DNA of 64,000 bases from Muribaculaceae bacterium (GTDB lineage Bacteria > Bacteroidota > Bacteroidia > Bacteroidales > Muribaculaceae): assembly GCA_017620635.1 (NCBI GenBank), contig JAGAUV010000027.1, positions 46,301-110,300 of the forward strand, given 5' to 3'. The position numbers were made by a program, and so were the translations under genes. Shown piece after piece: positions 9,366 to 19,720 of the stretch. A model generated the notes under the pieces. That model was not told where the DNA came from. It did no database searches and worked only from the letters and a program-made list of their open reading frames with translations. Each line of letters opens with the position of its first letter. The first letter of the stretch is position 1.

Positions 9366-12300
9366 ATGCGTATATTCTGGAAAATCTTTAGAGCTATTGC
9401 ATCCGTATTGCTGCTGTTGGCCGTAGTGCTGCCGGCAGCAATTTACGTGATATTGTCTCTGGAGCCGATACAGACTACCGTGCGCACCACCGCCTCCGAG
9501 CAGCTTAGCGATCTGCTTGGCGCGGATGTGCGCGTGAGGTACGTACGCATCCACCCGTTCAACCGCGTGACCGTCGGGGGCATCAGTCTTGCCCTCGGCA
9601 GCGACACGGTGGCACAGGTCGAAACCGTCAGTGCCGGCTTCGACCTGTGGCCTCTCATCAGCAAAGGCGATATCATTTTCGACTATGCCCTGCTCGACGG
9701 CGTGACAGCACACATCAACAGGGCGACGCCCGAATCCGGGCTCAATATACAGCCCATAATCGACCGTCTGCGCTCCGACCGTCCGTCCGAAAAGAAGAAA
9801 TTCAGTGTTGAGATCAGCACCGTCGTGATACGCCGTGCATCGGCAAGCTACGACATACTGTCGGCACCCATGCCCGACTCTGCGCTTTTCGACCCTAGGC
9901 ATATCGCCATCAAGGACCTTGCGATCAACGCATTCATACCGCAGATAAGCGACGAAGGTTTCAGGGTCAACCTCGACCACCTGTCGTTTACCGAGCGCTC
10001 GGGATTCGCCATCGACAAACTGAGCGCGAAATGCTACATATCGCCCGACGAGATCTCGCTCGAGGATTTCTCGATAGCACTGCCTGAAAGCCGCTTTGAG
10101 CTCGAGCCGATGTCGATGCGCCGCGGAGGATATGCAAATCTTGTCGAGGCCGCGCATCACACACCGGTGCACATCACTACCAAGGACGACTGCGTGATAT
10201 ATCCGCCCGATTTCAAGGCCTTTGTCCCCATATTGTCGGATATGTCGCGTCGTTTCGACCTCTCATTCGACGCCTTCGCCTCGCTGTCGGCTGTCGACAT
10301 GCAGAAGTTTATGCTCTCCGACGCCGATGCCGGATCTGTCAAGATCAACCTCGAGGCTTATGCAATAGGGCTTGACTCGATATCCGGGATGAAGTACAAG
10401 ATCAACCGGGGCTGGTTCGACGTCAACGGCCGTGAACTGGCCACATTGCTCTCCCCGGCACTAAAAAGCGATGTCAACAAGACCATCTCGCGCCTCAACG
10501 AGCTGAAGTTCGCAGTCCGCGGCGGTGGGTCGCTCAGCGAGGGCGGCATACAGCTGAGGACCGACGGTACAGCAGGCAAAATCGATATCGACGCGATATA
10601 CAAGCATAAAGACAAATACACGACCGTCAACTCCTCTGTCGACATAAAAGGCTTCAATGCCGGCCTGTTTACCGGCGACACCCGGCTCGGCACAGTCGAC
10701 GCATCTGCGGAATTGAAGACCTCGTTCGCCGGGAAACTGCAGAGCTGCGCCGGAATTGTAGAAGTAGGGCTTTTCGAGTACAAGGGCTACCCCTACACCG
10801 GCATAACAGCCGGCATCGACATGCAAAGCCCCAGATCGAGCGAGGTCAATGTCAGCATCAACGACCCGGCAGCCAAACTCAAGGCATACGCGATGTACAA
10901 CGGCGACAAGGAAGCGAAACTGTTCAAGGCCACGGCGACAGTCAGCGACCTCGACATCAACAGGCTCGGCTTCACACAGAAACACGAGGGCGAGCTGTTG
11001 TCGGCCAAGCTCAACATCAACTTCAACAATACCGACCTGCGCAAGCTCGACGGCAGCGTCGACATCAGCGACCTGCGCTGGGTCGACAGCAATGGCAAAG
11101 GACTGAAGTTCGACCGCCTGCATGTTCATGCCGAGCCCGACGAGAAGCACGCCGTGCTGCAGATAGAGACACCCGTGATCAAGGGCTCGCTGCAGGGCCA
11201 TTACGATTTCGTATCGCTCGTACCGACCGTCAAGACGATGGTCTATCAGGTTATGCCGGCATTAAAGCCCGAGGAAAAAGCCGGTAAGGCCAAGAAAAAA
11301 GCCGGTCCGGAAGGCTATAACGACTTTACCTTCGACTTTACCATCAGCCCGACCAAAGAGCTCAGCGAGTTCTTCAAACTGCCTCTCCAGAACATCGACA
11401 ATGCCACACTCCACGGCAAAGTAGACACCCGTTCAGGCTATGCGTACGTCGACCTCAACGCCCCGTATCTCTACAACGGGAAGGTAATAGAAAACACCTG
11501 TGTATTCGGACAGCTCGACACCACCGGCGACAACAGCATGGTCTACGCCACCACGACAATGCCGACCAAGAAAGGCGACATGACAATAATGTCGACCATC
11601 CGCTTCTCCGACAACAAGATCGACACACATGTCGACTGGGATATCGCCCGTCGCATACCGCTCAACGGCACGATAGACTTCAGCGCCACCCTTTTGTCGG
11701 CACATACACCCACAGGCTCGGCATTCCCGGCAGAGGCCACACTCGATATGAAGCCCGGCACCATCAATTTCGGCGACGAGACATGGAGCATCGGAGCATC
11801 GAAATTCACACTGACTCCCGATCTCTTCAATATCGATGACTTTACCCTCAACACAGCCACGCAAAGCATAGCCATAGACGGCAACATAAGCAAGGATATC
11901 GAAGACAAACTGTCGGTAAACCTGTCGAACGTGCAGCTGCTGCCCATCTTCGAGACCCTCGAAATCGACAAGGCCATGATAGGAGGACGAGCCACCGGCC
12001 ATATAACCGCGTCAGAGCTCCTGAGCGGCAATCCGCATCTCTACTGCCCCCGGCTTCATGTCGATTCGATAGGATACAACAGATGCCCGATCGACAACGC
12101 CGAGATCAAGGCCAACTGGGACAACGAACAGAAAGGCGTGTATCTCGATGCCGCCATTACCGGCTTCGAGGGCCGACACTCAAAAATCGACGGCTTCATC
12201 TACCCCATGGGCGAAGCCCTCGACATCAATTTCGATGCCGACAGTATACCTGTCGCCTTCCTCAAACCGTTTATGGAGGCATTCGCCAGCGATATCTCCG

Positions 12301-13919
12301 GCCGTGCGTCGGGCAAGTGCCGCCTCTTCGGCACATTCAAGGAAATCGACCTCGAAGGCGATATCTATGCCGACAATGTGGGCCTCAAGATCGATTTTAC
12401 CAACACAACCTACCACGCCAGCGACAGTGTGCACATCCGCCCCGGCAGAATCCTGCTTGACAATATCGTCATCCGCGACCCCGAGGGACATACAGCGAAC
12501 CTCACGGGCGTTGTCGGCCACACATTCTTCAAGGCTCCCAATTTCAAATTCGACATTACCCAGGCGCTCAATTTCCTGAGCTACAATGTTACCTCCCGAC
12601 AGAATCCCGACTGGTACGGCACCATCTACGGCAACGGAGGCGCGACAATCACAGGCTGGCCCGGCGTCGTCAACATAGGCGTGAACATGACAACCGCTCC
12701 CGGCTCCAGCTTCACATTCGTGCTGTCGGACCGCCTCGATGCCGAAAACTATTCCTTCCTTACCTTCCGCGACGTTACCCCAGATTCGCTTAAGGCTCCC
12801 GACAGAGCTATCGACGACACACCGCTGATAGTGAGGACACTCAAGAACTCCGGCTCGGACATCAACACCGACGAGCCCTCGCAGTACAACATGGACATCG
12901 CCGTGAGCGTGACACCCGACGCCCGTCTGACCCTCGTAATGGACCCGGCCGGCGGCGACGAGATCAAGACCCTCGGCTCAGGCAATCTTCACATGGCCTA
13001 CCACTCGGCCAACAACGACCTCAACATGTGGGGCAAATACACGGTGCTGTCGGGCAGCTACCGCTTCACACTACAGGACATCATCATCAAGGACTTCACG
13101 ATAAAGGAAGGCAGCGAGATACAGTTTGACGGCGATCCGTACGGCGTAAAGACCAAGCTGTCGGCATACTATGCCACCAACGCCAACCTCAGCGACCTCG
13201 ACGAATCATTCCTGCAGGACAAAGAAGTGGCACGCACGAATGTACCCGTACATGCCTTGATGCAGGTAAGCGGCGACATACGCCAGCCGGTCATCGACTT
13301 CGACCTCGAATTCCCGACCCTTACCCAAGACACCTACCGCAAGGTAAAGAGTATCGTCAGCACAGAAGACATGATGAACCGCCAGATAATCTACCTCCTC
13401 GCGCTGAACCGTTTCTATACTCCCGACTATATGGCCTCGACCACCAAGGGCAACGAGCTCTTCTCTGTAGCGTCCTCCACAATATCGAGCCAGCTCGGCA
13501 GTATGCTTGGCAAACTTAGCGAGAACTGGAGTATATCGCCTAACCTCCGCAGCGACCGCGGCGACTTCTCGGACGTGGAAGTGGATCTGGCACTGTCGAG
13601 CCGCCTGCTCAACAACAGGCTGATATTCAACGGCAACTTCGGCTACCGCGACAAGGCGCTGAACACCAACCAGTTTGTCGGAGACTTCGACATAGAATAT
13701 CTATTAAACAAAAGAGGCTCGTGGCGACTGAAAGCATACAACCGCTACAACGACCGCAACTTCTATGTGCGCACAGCACAGACGACACAGGGCGTGGGCA
13801 TCATGTTCCGTCGAGACTTCGACCGCATGTTCAACTTCCTTCGCCCCAATAAAAAACACAAGAAAGACACTACCGAAACAGACAGCATATGGAATCCATC
13901 CGTCAAATCTATAAAATAG
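9366..13919 (+). CDS. tamB: TamB-like translocation/assembly module protein (DUF490)
   Basis: Very long (1517 residues) inner-membrane-anchored periplasmic protein of the TamB/AsmA-like superfamily. These proteins are thought to bridge the inner and outer membranes in outer-membrane protein assembly or lipid transport. A single N-terminal membrane segment (about 10-32) precedes a long beta-rich, low-complexity-free repeat region. The C-terminal DUF490 domain (about 1050-1490) is recognisable from its arrangement: TVLSGSYRFTL, then the SEIQFDGDP element, then QIIYLLAL. A Lys-rich stretch lies near residue 640 (KAGKAKKKAG). Its 3' end overlaps the serine dehydratase start by 31 bases. No TamA/BamA-like partner gene is adjacent, although the two are often neighbours in other Bacteroidota. 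Confidence 0.88.
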   Translation: MRIFWKIFRAIASVLLLLAVVLPAAIYVILSLEPIQTTVRTTASEQLSDLLGADVRVRYVRIHPFNRVTVGGISLALGSDTVAQVETVSAGFDLWPLISKGDIIFDYALLDGVTAHINRATPESGLNIQPIIDRLRSDRPSEKKKFSVEISTVVIRRASASYDILSAPMPDSALFDPRHIAIKDLAINAFIPQISDEGFRVNLDHLSFTERSGFAIDKLSAKCYISPDEISLEDFSIALPESRFELEPMSMRRGGYANLVEAAHHTPVHITTKDDCVIYPPDFKAFVPILSDMSRRFDLSFDAFASLSAVDMQKFMLSDADAGSVKINLEAYAIGLDSISGMKYKINRGWFDVNGRELATLLSPALKSDVNKTISRLNELKFAVRGGGSLSEGGIQLRTDGTAGKIDIDAIYKHKDKYTTVNSSVDIKGFNAGLFTGDTRLGTVDASAELKTSFAGKLQSCAGIVEVGLFEYKGYPYTGITAGIDMQSPRSSEVNVSINDPAAKLKAYAMYNGDKEAKLFKATATVSDLDINRLGFTQKHEGELLSAKLNINFNNTDLRKLDGSVDISDLRWVDSNGKGLKFDRLHVHAEPDEKHAVLQIETPVIKGSLQGHYDFVSLVPTVKTMVYQVMPALKPEEKAGKAKKKAGPEGYNDFTFDFTISPTKELSEFFKLPLQNIDNATLHGKVDTRSGYAYVDLNAPYLYNGKVIENTCVFGQLDTTGDNSMVYATTTMPTKKGDMTIMSTIRFSDNKIDTHVDWDIARRIPLNGTIDFSATLLSAHTPTGSAFPAEATLDMKPGTINFGDETWSIGASKFTLTPDLFNIDDFTLNTATQSIAIDGNISKDIEDKLSVNLSNVQLLPIFETLEIDKAMIGGRATGHITASELLSGNPHLYCPRLHVDSIGYNRCPIDNAEIKANWDNEQKGVYLDAAITGFEGRHSKIDGFIYPMGEALDINFDADSIPVAFLKPFMEAFASDISGRASGKCRLFGTFKEIDLEGDIYADNVGLKIDFTNTTYHASDSVHIRPGRILLDNIVIRDPEGHTANLTGVVGHTFFKAPNFKFDITQALNFLSYNVTSRQNPDWYGTIYGNGGATITGWPGVVNIGVNMTTAPGSSFTFVLSDRLDAENYSFLTFRDVTPDSLKAPDRAIDDTPLIVRTLKNSGSDINTDEPSQYNMDIAVSVTPDARLTLVMDPAGGDEIKTLGSGNLHMAYHSANNDLNMWGKYTVLSGSYRFTLQDIIIKDFTIKEGSEIQFDGDPYGVKTKLSAYYATNANLSDLDESFLQDKEVARTNVPVHALMQVSGDIRQPVIDFDLEFPTLTQDTYRKVKSIVSTEDMMNRQIIYLLALNRFYTPDYMASTTKGNELFSVASSTISSQLGSMLGKLSENWSISPNLRSDRGDFSDVEVDLALSSRLLNNRLIFNGNFGYRDKALNTNQFVGDFDIEYLLNKRGSWRLKAYNRYNDRNFYVRTAQTTQGVGIMFRRDFDRMFNFLRPNKKHKKDTTETDSIWNPSVKSIK

Positions 13920-15088
13920 GCCAGGGACCGAGCAGCTCACACACCATGGGCCCCCGTAAGGCCGCTTTGCTCTTCGCCGAACGCACAATCGGCCGTGCAT
14001 CGCACTACCGTGTCACACTCTACGGCGCCCTTGCGGCCACCGGTCGCGGCCACCTTACCGACCAGGCCATAATAAACGCCCTCACACCGAGCGCTCCGGC
14101 CGAAATAGTATGGCAACCCGACATAGTACTGCCCTTCCACACCAACGGCATGAAGTTCGAAGCCCTCGACCGCAACAACAACACGATAGACAACTGGACT
14201 GTATACTCTGTGGGCGGCGGCGACATCGTAGAAGAGGGACAGCCCCGCACGGCCGGCGAATCGATCTATCCTCTGACCAAGATAAAAGACATACAGGCCG
14301 AGTGCGAGAAGAACGGCACAAGCTACTGGGAGTATGTCGACAAATACGAGGGCTCGGGCATATGGGAATATCTCGGCAAGGTATGGAATGTGATGAAAGC
14401 GGCCGTAGAACGCGGCATAGAGGCCGAGGGGGTACTACCCGGCGGTCTTGGCGTCCGACGCAAGGCCGTAAGCTATTACGTCCACGCCGAGGGCTACAGC
14501 CAGTCGCTCAAGAGCCGCGGCCTTGTCTATGCTTATGCGCTTGCCGTCAGCGAAGAGAACGCCTCGGGCGGCGAGATAGTGACCGCGCCCACCTGCGGCT
14601 CGTGCGGCATCGTGCCGGCAGTACTCTACCATCTGCATAAATCCAAAAACTTCTCGGAGCAGCGCATACTCAGGGCACTTGCCACCGCCGGCCTGTTCGG
14701 CAATGTCGTTAAGCACAACGCCTCGGTTTCGGGAGCGGAAGTAGGCTGCCAGGGCGAGGTAGGCGTGGCATGCGCAATGGCAGCAGCCGCGGCCTCACAG
14801 CTTTTCGGCGGCACCGTCGCCCAGATCGAATACTCCGCCGAGATGGGTCTCGAGCATCATCTCGGCCTCACATGCGACCCTGTATGCGGTCTCGTACAGA
14901 TACCATGCATAGAGCGCAACGCCTATGCAGCGGCCCGAGCCCTCGACGCAAACCTTTACGCCGCATTCAGCGACGGCCGTCACTCTGTAGATTTCGACCG
15001 TATAGTGGAGGTCATGAAGCAGACGGGCCACGATATACCGTCGCTCTACAAAGAAACCGCCATGGGAGGTCTGGCGGCGATACGATAA
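13889..15088 (+). CDS. sdaA: L-serine ammonia-lyase (iron-sulfur type, single chain)
   Basis: Converts L-serine to pyruvate and ammonia in the cytosol using a [4Fe-4S] cluster. The 399-residue protein starts with the expected N-terminus ESIRQIYKIG-GPSSSHTMGP, whose Ser/His loop is conserved in the family. That fixes the ATG at 13889 even though it lies 31 bases inside the upstream gene. Cysteine motifs of the alpha domain are present: TCGSCG (about 233-238), GCQGEVG (about 286) and CDPVCG followed by PC (about 329-341); the last group supplies cluster ligands in characterised relatives. The overlap implies translational coupling to, or at least cotranscription with, the TamB-like gene. The gene converges on the 15108 gene with only 19 bases between. 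Confidence 0.93.
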   Translation: MESIRQIYKIGQGPSSSHTMGPRKAALLFAERTIGRASHYRVTLYGALAATGRGHLTDQAIINALTPSAPAEIVWQPDIVLPFHTNGMKFEALDRNNNTIDNWTVYSVGGGDIVEEGQPRTAGESIYPLTKIKDIQAECEKNGTSYWEYVDKYEGSGIWEYLGKVWNVMKAAVERGIEAEGVLPGGLGVRRKAVSYYVHAEGYSQSLKSRGLVYAYALAVSEENASGGEIVTAPTCGSCGIVPAVLYHLHKSKNFSEQRILRALATAGLFGNVVKHNASVSGAEVGCQGEVGVACAMAAAAASQLFGGTVAQIEYSAEMGLEHHLGLTCDPVCGLVQIPCIERNAYAAARALDANLYAAFSDGRHSVDFDRIVEVMKQTGHDIPSLYKETAMGGLAAIR

Positions 15089-15107
15089 AGAGTCATGAAT
15101 TTATGCC

Positions 15108-16055
15108 CTAACGCTTGCAGATCCAGGCGTTGGGGTGTTTCTCGAACATACCGGCATCTGTCGCGGCATGATAGAGCGAGGCAAAGCTCTCGCCGGTCAT
15201 CGTGTATACGCGGAAACGACCGTCTTTCTCGAGGATGTTGAAATCGCCCTGATTGTATTTGATGAACAGTTCGGCATCGGCCCGGCTTGCCAGAGAGGCT
15301 ACAACAAGGCAATAGGCATCGTCGTTGGCCTTTGGCAGCTGAACCACTGCAATGGGGTCGGACTCAACAGGGCTCGAAGCATCGGCCGGAGTGTTGAATA
15401 TAAGCACGAGCGAAGGCTCGGCACGGCGTGTGTCGGCATTTATAGGCCGCACAGGCAGCGACGACTGTTTTTCGATCCCGAGAGAGGCATACTTATGATC
15501 CTCGGGCTGACGTGCCGGGAGCTGAGAGAAAACAAATGCAAGAACGGCGAACACAGCGATAGCGGCCGCGCTCGAAGCCGTACGGCTGAGCGAGCGCAGG
15601 AATGCCTCCCTGTGCATCTGAGCAGCGATATCGGCAGGATCGGGCTTCTCTTCGGCATCGAGAGCAGACACAGGCAATGCCTGAAGCCAAGAGGCATCGT
15701 TCTTTGCCTCGAACTCTATTCCGTCCGAATTCTTAACCAGTCTGCCGCAGCGACCGATCTCGGAATGCCCCTCTATCTCAATCTCACGGCGTATGTGCTC
15801 CACATCGTCGGTCAGAATATTCGACGCGGCCGTGGTATCGCACTCGAGGGCGCGAACCAATGATGCACACAGCTCGTCGTCGGAGAGCTGAGAATTATAT
15901 GTCTCGAACGAAACGATGTCCGCCGGAGCCACAAGCTGTCCGTCGGCATCAAAAGCAGCCGGCATATGACGCGACACGAATGTACCGAGCCCGGGCACAG
16001 CGACGAAGCCGTGCTCTGCTATAAGATGCTCGATATGTAGCTTGGTGTTGTTCAA
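15108..16055 (-). CDS. HU-CCDC81-like / SPOR domain single-pass membrane protein
   Basis: 315-residue protein with two tandem HU-like domains of the CCDC81 type at the N-terminus (about 1-60, with AEHGFVAVPGLGTFV, and about 65-125). A single transmembrane helix follows at about 159-179, and a C-terminal SPOR domain occupies about 247-314. In known families HU folds bind DNA and SPOR domains bind glycan strands lacking stem peptides at septa. The predicted topology puts the HU part in the cytoplasm and SPOR in the periplasm, so a tie between nucleoid and division-site wall is an inference. A clean promoter lies at 16098-16129. Confidence 0.82.
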   Translation of the reverse strand: MNNTKLHIEHLIAEHGFVAVPGLGTFVSRHMPAAFDADGQLVAPADIVSFETYNSQLSDDELCASLVRALECDTTAASNILTDDVEHIRREIEIEGHSEIGRCGRLVKNSDGIEFEAKNDASWLQALPVSALDAEEKPDPADIAAQMHREAFLRSLSRTASSAAAIAVFAVLAFVFSQLPARQPEDHKYASLGIEKQSSLPVRPINADTRRAEPSLVLIFNTPADASSPVESDPIAVVQLPKANDDAYCLVVASLASRADAELFIKYNQGDFNILEKDGRFRVYTMTGESFASLYHAATDAGMFEKHPNAWICKR

Positions 16056-16097
16056 TGCCTTATAGTTATACTGCGTTTTTTGCTATTTTCGGTCTTA

Positions 16098-16129
16098 CAA
16101 AGTTAAACTTTTTCTGTCAATCATGCAAA
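16098..16129 (-). promoter_or_regulatory. Bacteroidales promoter (-33 TTTG, -7 TAACTTTG)
   Basis: On the minus strand TTTG (16129-16126) is separated by 20 bases from TAACTTTG (16105-16098), which lies 42 bases before the HU/SPOR gene start. Both elements fit the Bacteroidales consensus. Confidence 0.65.
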
Positions 16130-16136
16130 TAAAAAA

Positions 16137-17114
16137 TCATAGCGAAGCCACCATATAGCCGACATAAGCTATGTAACAGGAAGTGAGCACAGCCCCTTCG
16201 GCACGCGTGATTGTGCGCTCCTTGAAGAACCATCCAAAGAACCAGAACAGCAGACAAGCGCCGGTAAGAGTAAGGAGGTCGATATTGCCAATGTTGCCGA
16301 ACGAGAGCGGACTGATGACCGACGACACACCCAACACCATAAAGATATTGAATATGTTACTGCCAATCACATTACCTATAGCCATGCCGGGCTTACCCTT
16401 CAAAGCGGCAGCTATCGAGGTGGCGAGCTCGGGGAAAGAAGTGCCGGCCGCCACAATAGTGAGACCAATCACTGCATCGCTGACACCGAGCGCCGAAGCA
16501 ATGCCGGAAGCTCCGTCGACGAATCTGTCGCCGCCATATACAAGGCCGGCCAGACCACCGACAACCCACAGCAACGATTTCCACATGGGCATAGTCTTTA
16601 TCGACTCCGGGTTCTGGTCTGCCGCCTCATGATGCTCCGGTCCTTTTGTAGCCTGCGCGAAAGTGTAACGCATGAAGATAGCAAAGAAGAGGAGCAATAG
16701 AATACCATCGACACGCGACACTACAGGATATGCCGCGCCGTCGAGAAGCGGCGAGTTGCCTATAGCGAGAAGCGCAACCGCCGACAGAATGACCAAAGGA
16801 ATCTCGTTGATCATTATGCTCCGCTCTATTTTCATAGGCATTACCATCGCAGTTATACCGATGATAACCAATACGTTGAAGATATTGCTGCCGACGACAT
16901 TGCCTATAGCCAGCTCCGAGCTGCCGCTGAGAGCTGAAATCACGCTGATCACAAGCTCAGGGGCGGATGTGCCGAAGGCCACCACGGTAAGACCGATGAC
17001 AAGGTCGCTCACTCCCCAACGCTTCGCCATGGCCGAAGCGCCGTCGGTAAGGGCATTGGCTCCTACAAGAATGAGAACCAGCCCGAAAAGCAGAAAGAAT
17101 ATATCAAGCCACAT
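16137..17114 (-). CDS. Calcium/sodium antiporter (CaCA family, YrbG-like)
   Basis: Inner-membrane cation exchanger of 325 residues, presumably exporting Ca2+ in exchange for Na+. It shows the two inverted alpha repeats of the family: GTSAPEL followed by NVVGSNIFN, and GTSFPEL followed by NVIGSNIFN, in about ten hydrophobic helices. The acidic residues in the GTSxPE motifs are the ion ligands in characterised relatives. I start it at the ATG at 17114 (MWLDIFF); an in-frame TTG further upstream would add nine poorly hydrophobic residues. A promoter lies at 17160-17191, divergent from the GH95 gene. Confidence 0.92.
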   Translation of the reverse strand: MWLDIFFLLFGLVLILVGANALTDGASAMAKRWGVSDLVIGLTVVAFGTSAPELVISVISALSGSSELAIGNVVGSNIFNVLVIIGITAMVMPMKIERSIMINEIPLVILSAVALLAIGNSPLLDGAAYPVVSRVDGILLLLFFAIFMRYTFAQATKGPEHHEAADQNPESIKTMPMWKSLLWVVGGLAGLVYGGDRFVDGASGIASALGVSDAVIGLTIVAAGTSFPELATSIAAALKGKPGMAIGNVIGSNIFNIFMVLGVSSVISPLSFGNIGNIDLLTLTGACLLFWFFGWFFKERTITRAEGAVLTSCYIAYVGYMVASL

Positions 17115-17159
17115 AATGTAAGATGCTGATCGTATCAGCAAAGTTTAACTTTACGAGGA

Positions 17160-17191
17160 CAAAAGTACGAATAAGTAGAGAGCAAAGCAAA
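17160..17191 (-). promoter_or_regulatory. Bacteroidales promoter for the antiporter
   Basis: On the minus strand TTTG (17191-17188) is followed after 20 bases by TACTTTTG (17167-17160). The start codon at 17114 is 45 bases further on. Confidence 0.55.
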
Positions 17192-17226
17192 TTTATACAT
17201 AATGTATCTATCCTAAAAAATTTTAG

Positions 17227-17234
17227 TACTTTTG
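17227..17234 (+). promoter_or_regulatory. Bacteroidales -7 box (TACTTTTG) for the GH95 gene
   Basis: TACTTTTG matches TAnnTTTG and lies 28 bases before the start codon. The intergenic region 17115-17262 thus holds divergent promoters. No good -33 element is visible for this one. Confidence 0.5.
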
Positions 17235-17262
17235 CAACAGTAACGAAACAGAAGGATATGCC

Positions 17263-19662
17263 ATGACTAAATACCTACTTCCGCTATTAATAGCGATAAG
17301 CTGTCTGTTCCAGGCCCAGGCCAATGATCTCACGCTCAAGTTCGACCGTCCGGCCCAATTTTTCGAAGAAACATTCGTGATAGGCAACGGCAGCCAGGGC
17401 GGAATAATATACGGCAATCCCGACCGTGAGCGTATATCGCTCAACGATATCACACTATGGAGCGGCGAGCCTTATACAGCAGCATACAATCCGGGGGCAC
17501 ACAAGCACCTCCCGGCTATCAGAGAAGCGATCGCCAAGGGCGACTATGCAACAGCAGACGCCCTGCAGCGCAAAATGCAGGGTAGCAACAGCCAGTATTA
17601 CCAACCGTTAGGCAATCTGTTTATCGATTTCAAAGACAAGAGCCCGGTGTCGGACTACCGCCGAGAGCTTGACCTCAAGACAGGCACAGCCAAGGTAGCC
17701 TACCGCAAAGGCAATACCCGAATAATGACGGAATATCTTGCCTCCGCACCCGACAGTATCATAGCCATAAAGATAATGTCGTCGGCACCGATAGACCTGT
17801 CTCTATCGTTTGACTCGCCTCTGAAGCATGAAAGCGCATATGCTCCAAGGCTTATTAAAGCTGACGGCTACGCTCCCTACGGTTTCGAACTCGTCAATGA
17901 CAATGGCCATATGAGCGAGGAGTTCCGCAGCGACCCCGACCGAGGCATACATTTCAGCGTAAGGGCGGAGGTAACAAGCAAGCCGGGCAAGGTTACGGCC
18001 GATAAGGGCCGGCTCCTTGTCTGCGGAACGAAAGAGCTCACTATCTATCTGGCAATAGCGACGAATTTCGTATCGTCGGAGATAAACCCGACGGAATCGG
18101 GACGCGACTACAAACAGATAGCCGCGACAAGAGCCCGACAGGCCGCACTGAAGAATTACACCAATATATCACGAGACCACCGCAATGACTACTCTGCCCT
18201 GTTCTCGCGAGTGCATATAGATCTTGGCAAGTCGGCCGATTCACTCGCTGTCATGCCTACAGACAGAAGGCTTAAATCGTACACCGACAACAAGAACTTC
18301 GACCCGGATCTCGAAGAGCTTTACTTCCAGTACGGCCGCTACCTGCTTATAGGGTGCTCGCGCACAAACGGCGTACCGGCAAACCTGCAAGGACTCTGGA
18401 ACGAGTACACCCGTGCACCATGGCGGTCGAACTACACGACCAACATCAATCTCGAAGAAAACTACTGGCCGGCCGAAGTTACCAACCTGAGCGAGATGCA
18501 CATGCCGCTGCTGACGTTCCTGAAACGATTAGAGGCCGGCGGCCGCACAACAGCACGAGAATACTACGGCATAGAGCGAGGCTGGTGCTCGGCGCACAAC
18601 AGCGACATATGGGCCATGTCGTGTCCTGTAGGCTTCGGCTATGACAGTCCGTCGTGGGCAAACTGGAATATGTCGGGCGCATGGCTGGTATCGCACATAT
18701 GGGAGCATTACCAGTTCACAAAAGACAAAGAGTTCCTGCGCGAGTATTACCCGACACTCAAGGGCGCGGCAGAGTTCTGCCTTTCGTGGCTTATCGAAGA
18801 TGAAAACGGCCATCTCATCAGCTCGCCGTCCACATCGCCCGAAAACCTCTTCATCAGCCCCGACGGGCATGCGGCCGCGACAAGTGCCGGCGGCTTCGCC
18901 GATCTCGCCATCATACGCGAATGCCTTACCGACGCCCGTCTTGCCGCTGTCGCCCTCGGCGAAGACAAGGCATTCGTAGAAGGAGTCGACCAGGCCTTGA
19001 CACGCCTGGCACCATACAAGACAGGCTCCAAGGGACAGCTGCAGGAATGGCAGAGCGACTTCGCAGAGGAGGATCCACAACACCGCCACCAGAGCCATCT
19101 CTACGGTCTCTATCCCGGCCACCATATAAGGCCTGATATCACGCCAGAGCACGCACAGGCAGCATCGCGCACACTCGAAATCAAGGGCGACAACACCACC
19201 GGGTGGAGCACGGGCTGGCGCGTGAACCTTCTGGCGCGACTCCTGCAGGCCGACAAGGCATATTCGATGTACCGCCGTCTGCTCAAATACGTAAGTCCCG
19301 ACAAATACAAGGGCCCTGACTACCGAAACGGCGGCGGCACATATCCCAACCTTCTCGACGCCCATTCGCCCTTCCAGATCGACGGCAATTTCGGAGGCAC
19401 GGCAGGCGTAGCCGAAATGCTGATACAATCGACACCCGAAACCATAACACTGCTCCCGGCACTTCCGAAGGCATGGGCCAACGGAAGCTTCAAAGGACTG
19501 CGAGCCCGAGGGGCCTTTACTGTCGACGCCGAATGGACAAACGGCAAAGTGACACGGCTTACCGTCAGGAGCGACAAAGGCGGCTCCACTACAGTGACAG
19601 CCAACGGCAAGAAGCTGCCTCTGAAACTCAAAGCCGGACAGGCAAAGACACTGGAGATATAA
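17263..19662 (+). CDS. Secreted GH95 alpha-L-fucosidase
   Basis: Glycoside hydrolase family 95 enzyme, 799 residues, expected to remove alpha-1,2-linked L-fucose (some members act on L-galactose) from host or dietary glycans by inversion. A signal peptide covers residues 1-20 or so, ending AQA, so it should be periplasmic or surface-associated. The N-terminal beta-domain runs to about 270, and the (alpha/alpha)6 barrel bears [13 protein letters not shown] and the [20 protein letters not shown] catalytic segment near residue 400, where GH95 uses Asn-activated water with an acid elsewhere in the barrel. No SusC/SusD genes are adjacent, so it stands outside a recognisable polysaccharide utilisation locus. 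Confidence 0.93.
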   Translation: MTKYLLPLLIAISCLFQAQANDLTLKFDRPAQFFEETFVIGNGSQGGIIYGNPDRERISLNDITLWSGEPYTAAYNPGAHKHLPAIREAIAKGDYATADALQRKMQGSNSQYYQPLGNLFIDFKDKSPVSDYRRELDLKTGTAKVAYRKGNTRIMTEYLASAPDSIIAIKIMSSAPIDLSLSFDSPLKHESAYAPRLIKADGYAPYGFELVNDNGHMSEEFRSDPDRGIHFSVRAEVTSKPGKVTADKGRLLVCGTKELTIYLAIATNFVSSEINPTESGRDYKQIAATRARQAALKNYTNISRDHRNDYSALFSRVHIDLGKSADSLAVMPTDRRLKSYTDNKNFDPDLEELYFQYGRYLLIGCSRTNGVPANLQGLWNEYTRAPWRSNYTTNINLEENYWPAEVTNLSEMHMPLLTFLKRLEAGGRTTAREYYGIERGWCSAHNSDIWAMSCPVGFGYDSPSWANWNMSGAWLVSHIWEHYQFTKDKEFLREYYPTLKGAAEFCLSWLIEDENGHLISSPSTSPENLFISPDGHAAATSAGGFADLAIIRECLTDARLAAVALGEDKAFVEGVDQALTRLAPYKTGSKGQLQEWQSDFAEEDPQHRHQSHLYGLYPGHHIRPDITPEHAQAASRTLEIKGDNTTGWSTGWRVNLLARLLQADKAYSMYRRLLKYVSPDKYKGPDYRNGGGTYPNLLDAHSPFQIDGNFGGTAGVAEMLIQSTPETITLLPALPKAWANGSFKGLRARGAFTVDAEWTNGKVTRLTVRSDKGGSTTVTANGKKLPLKLKAGQAKTLEI

Positions 19663-19690
19663 AAAACGCCACAGCCAAAAGGCGGTGGCG
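19661..19690 (-). terminator. Terminator for the minus-strand amidase transcript
   Basis: On the minus strand CGCCAC (19690-19685) pairs with GTGGCG (19672-19667) around a 12-base loop and is followed by six T (19666-19661). It lies just beyond the end of the 19721-20755 gene and borders the convergent GH95 gene. Confidence 0.6.
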
Positions 19691-19720
19691 AAAAACAAAT
19701 ATATACTTACCTAAAACAAG

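Noticed and set aside
17114-17141. Upstream TTG start for the Ca2+/Na+ antiporter
   Set aside because: The ATG at 17114 begins directly with the first membrane helix, as in the family, and leaves room for a normal leader after the promoter at 17160-17191.
18529-19698. 389-residue open frame antisense to the GH95 gene
   Set aside because: The sense strand encodes conserved GH95 motifs across the same stretch; the antisense translation shows no family features.
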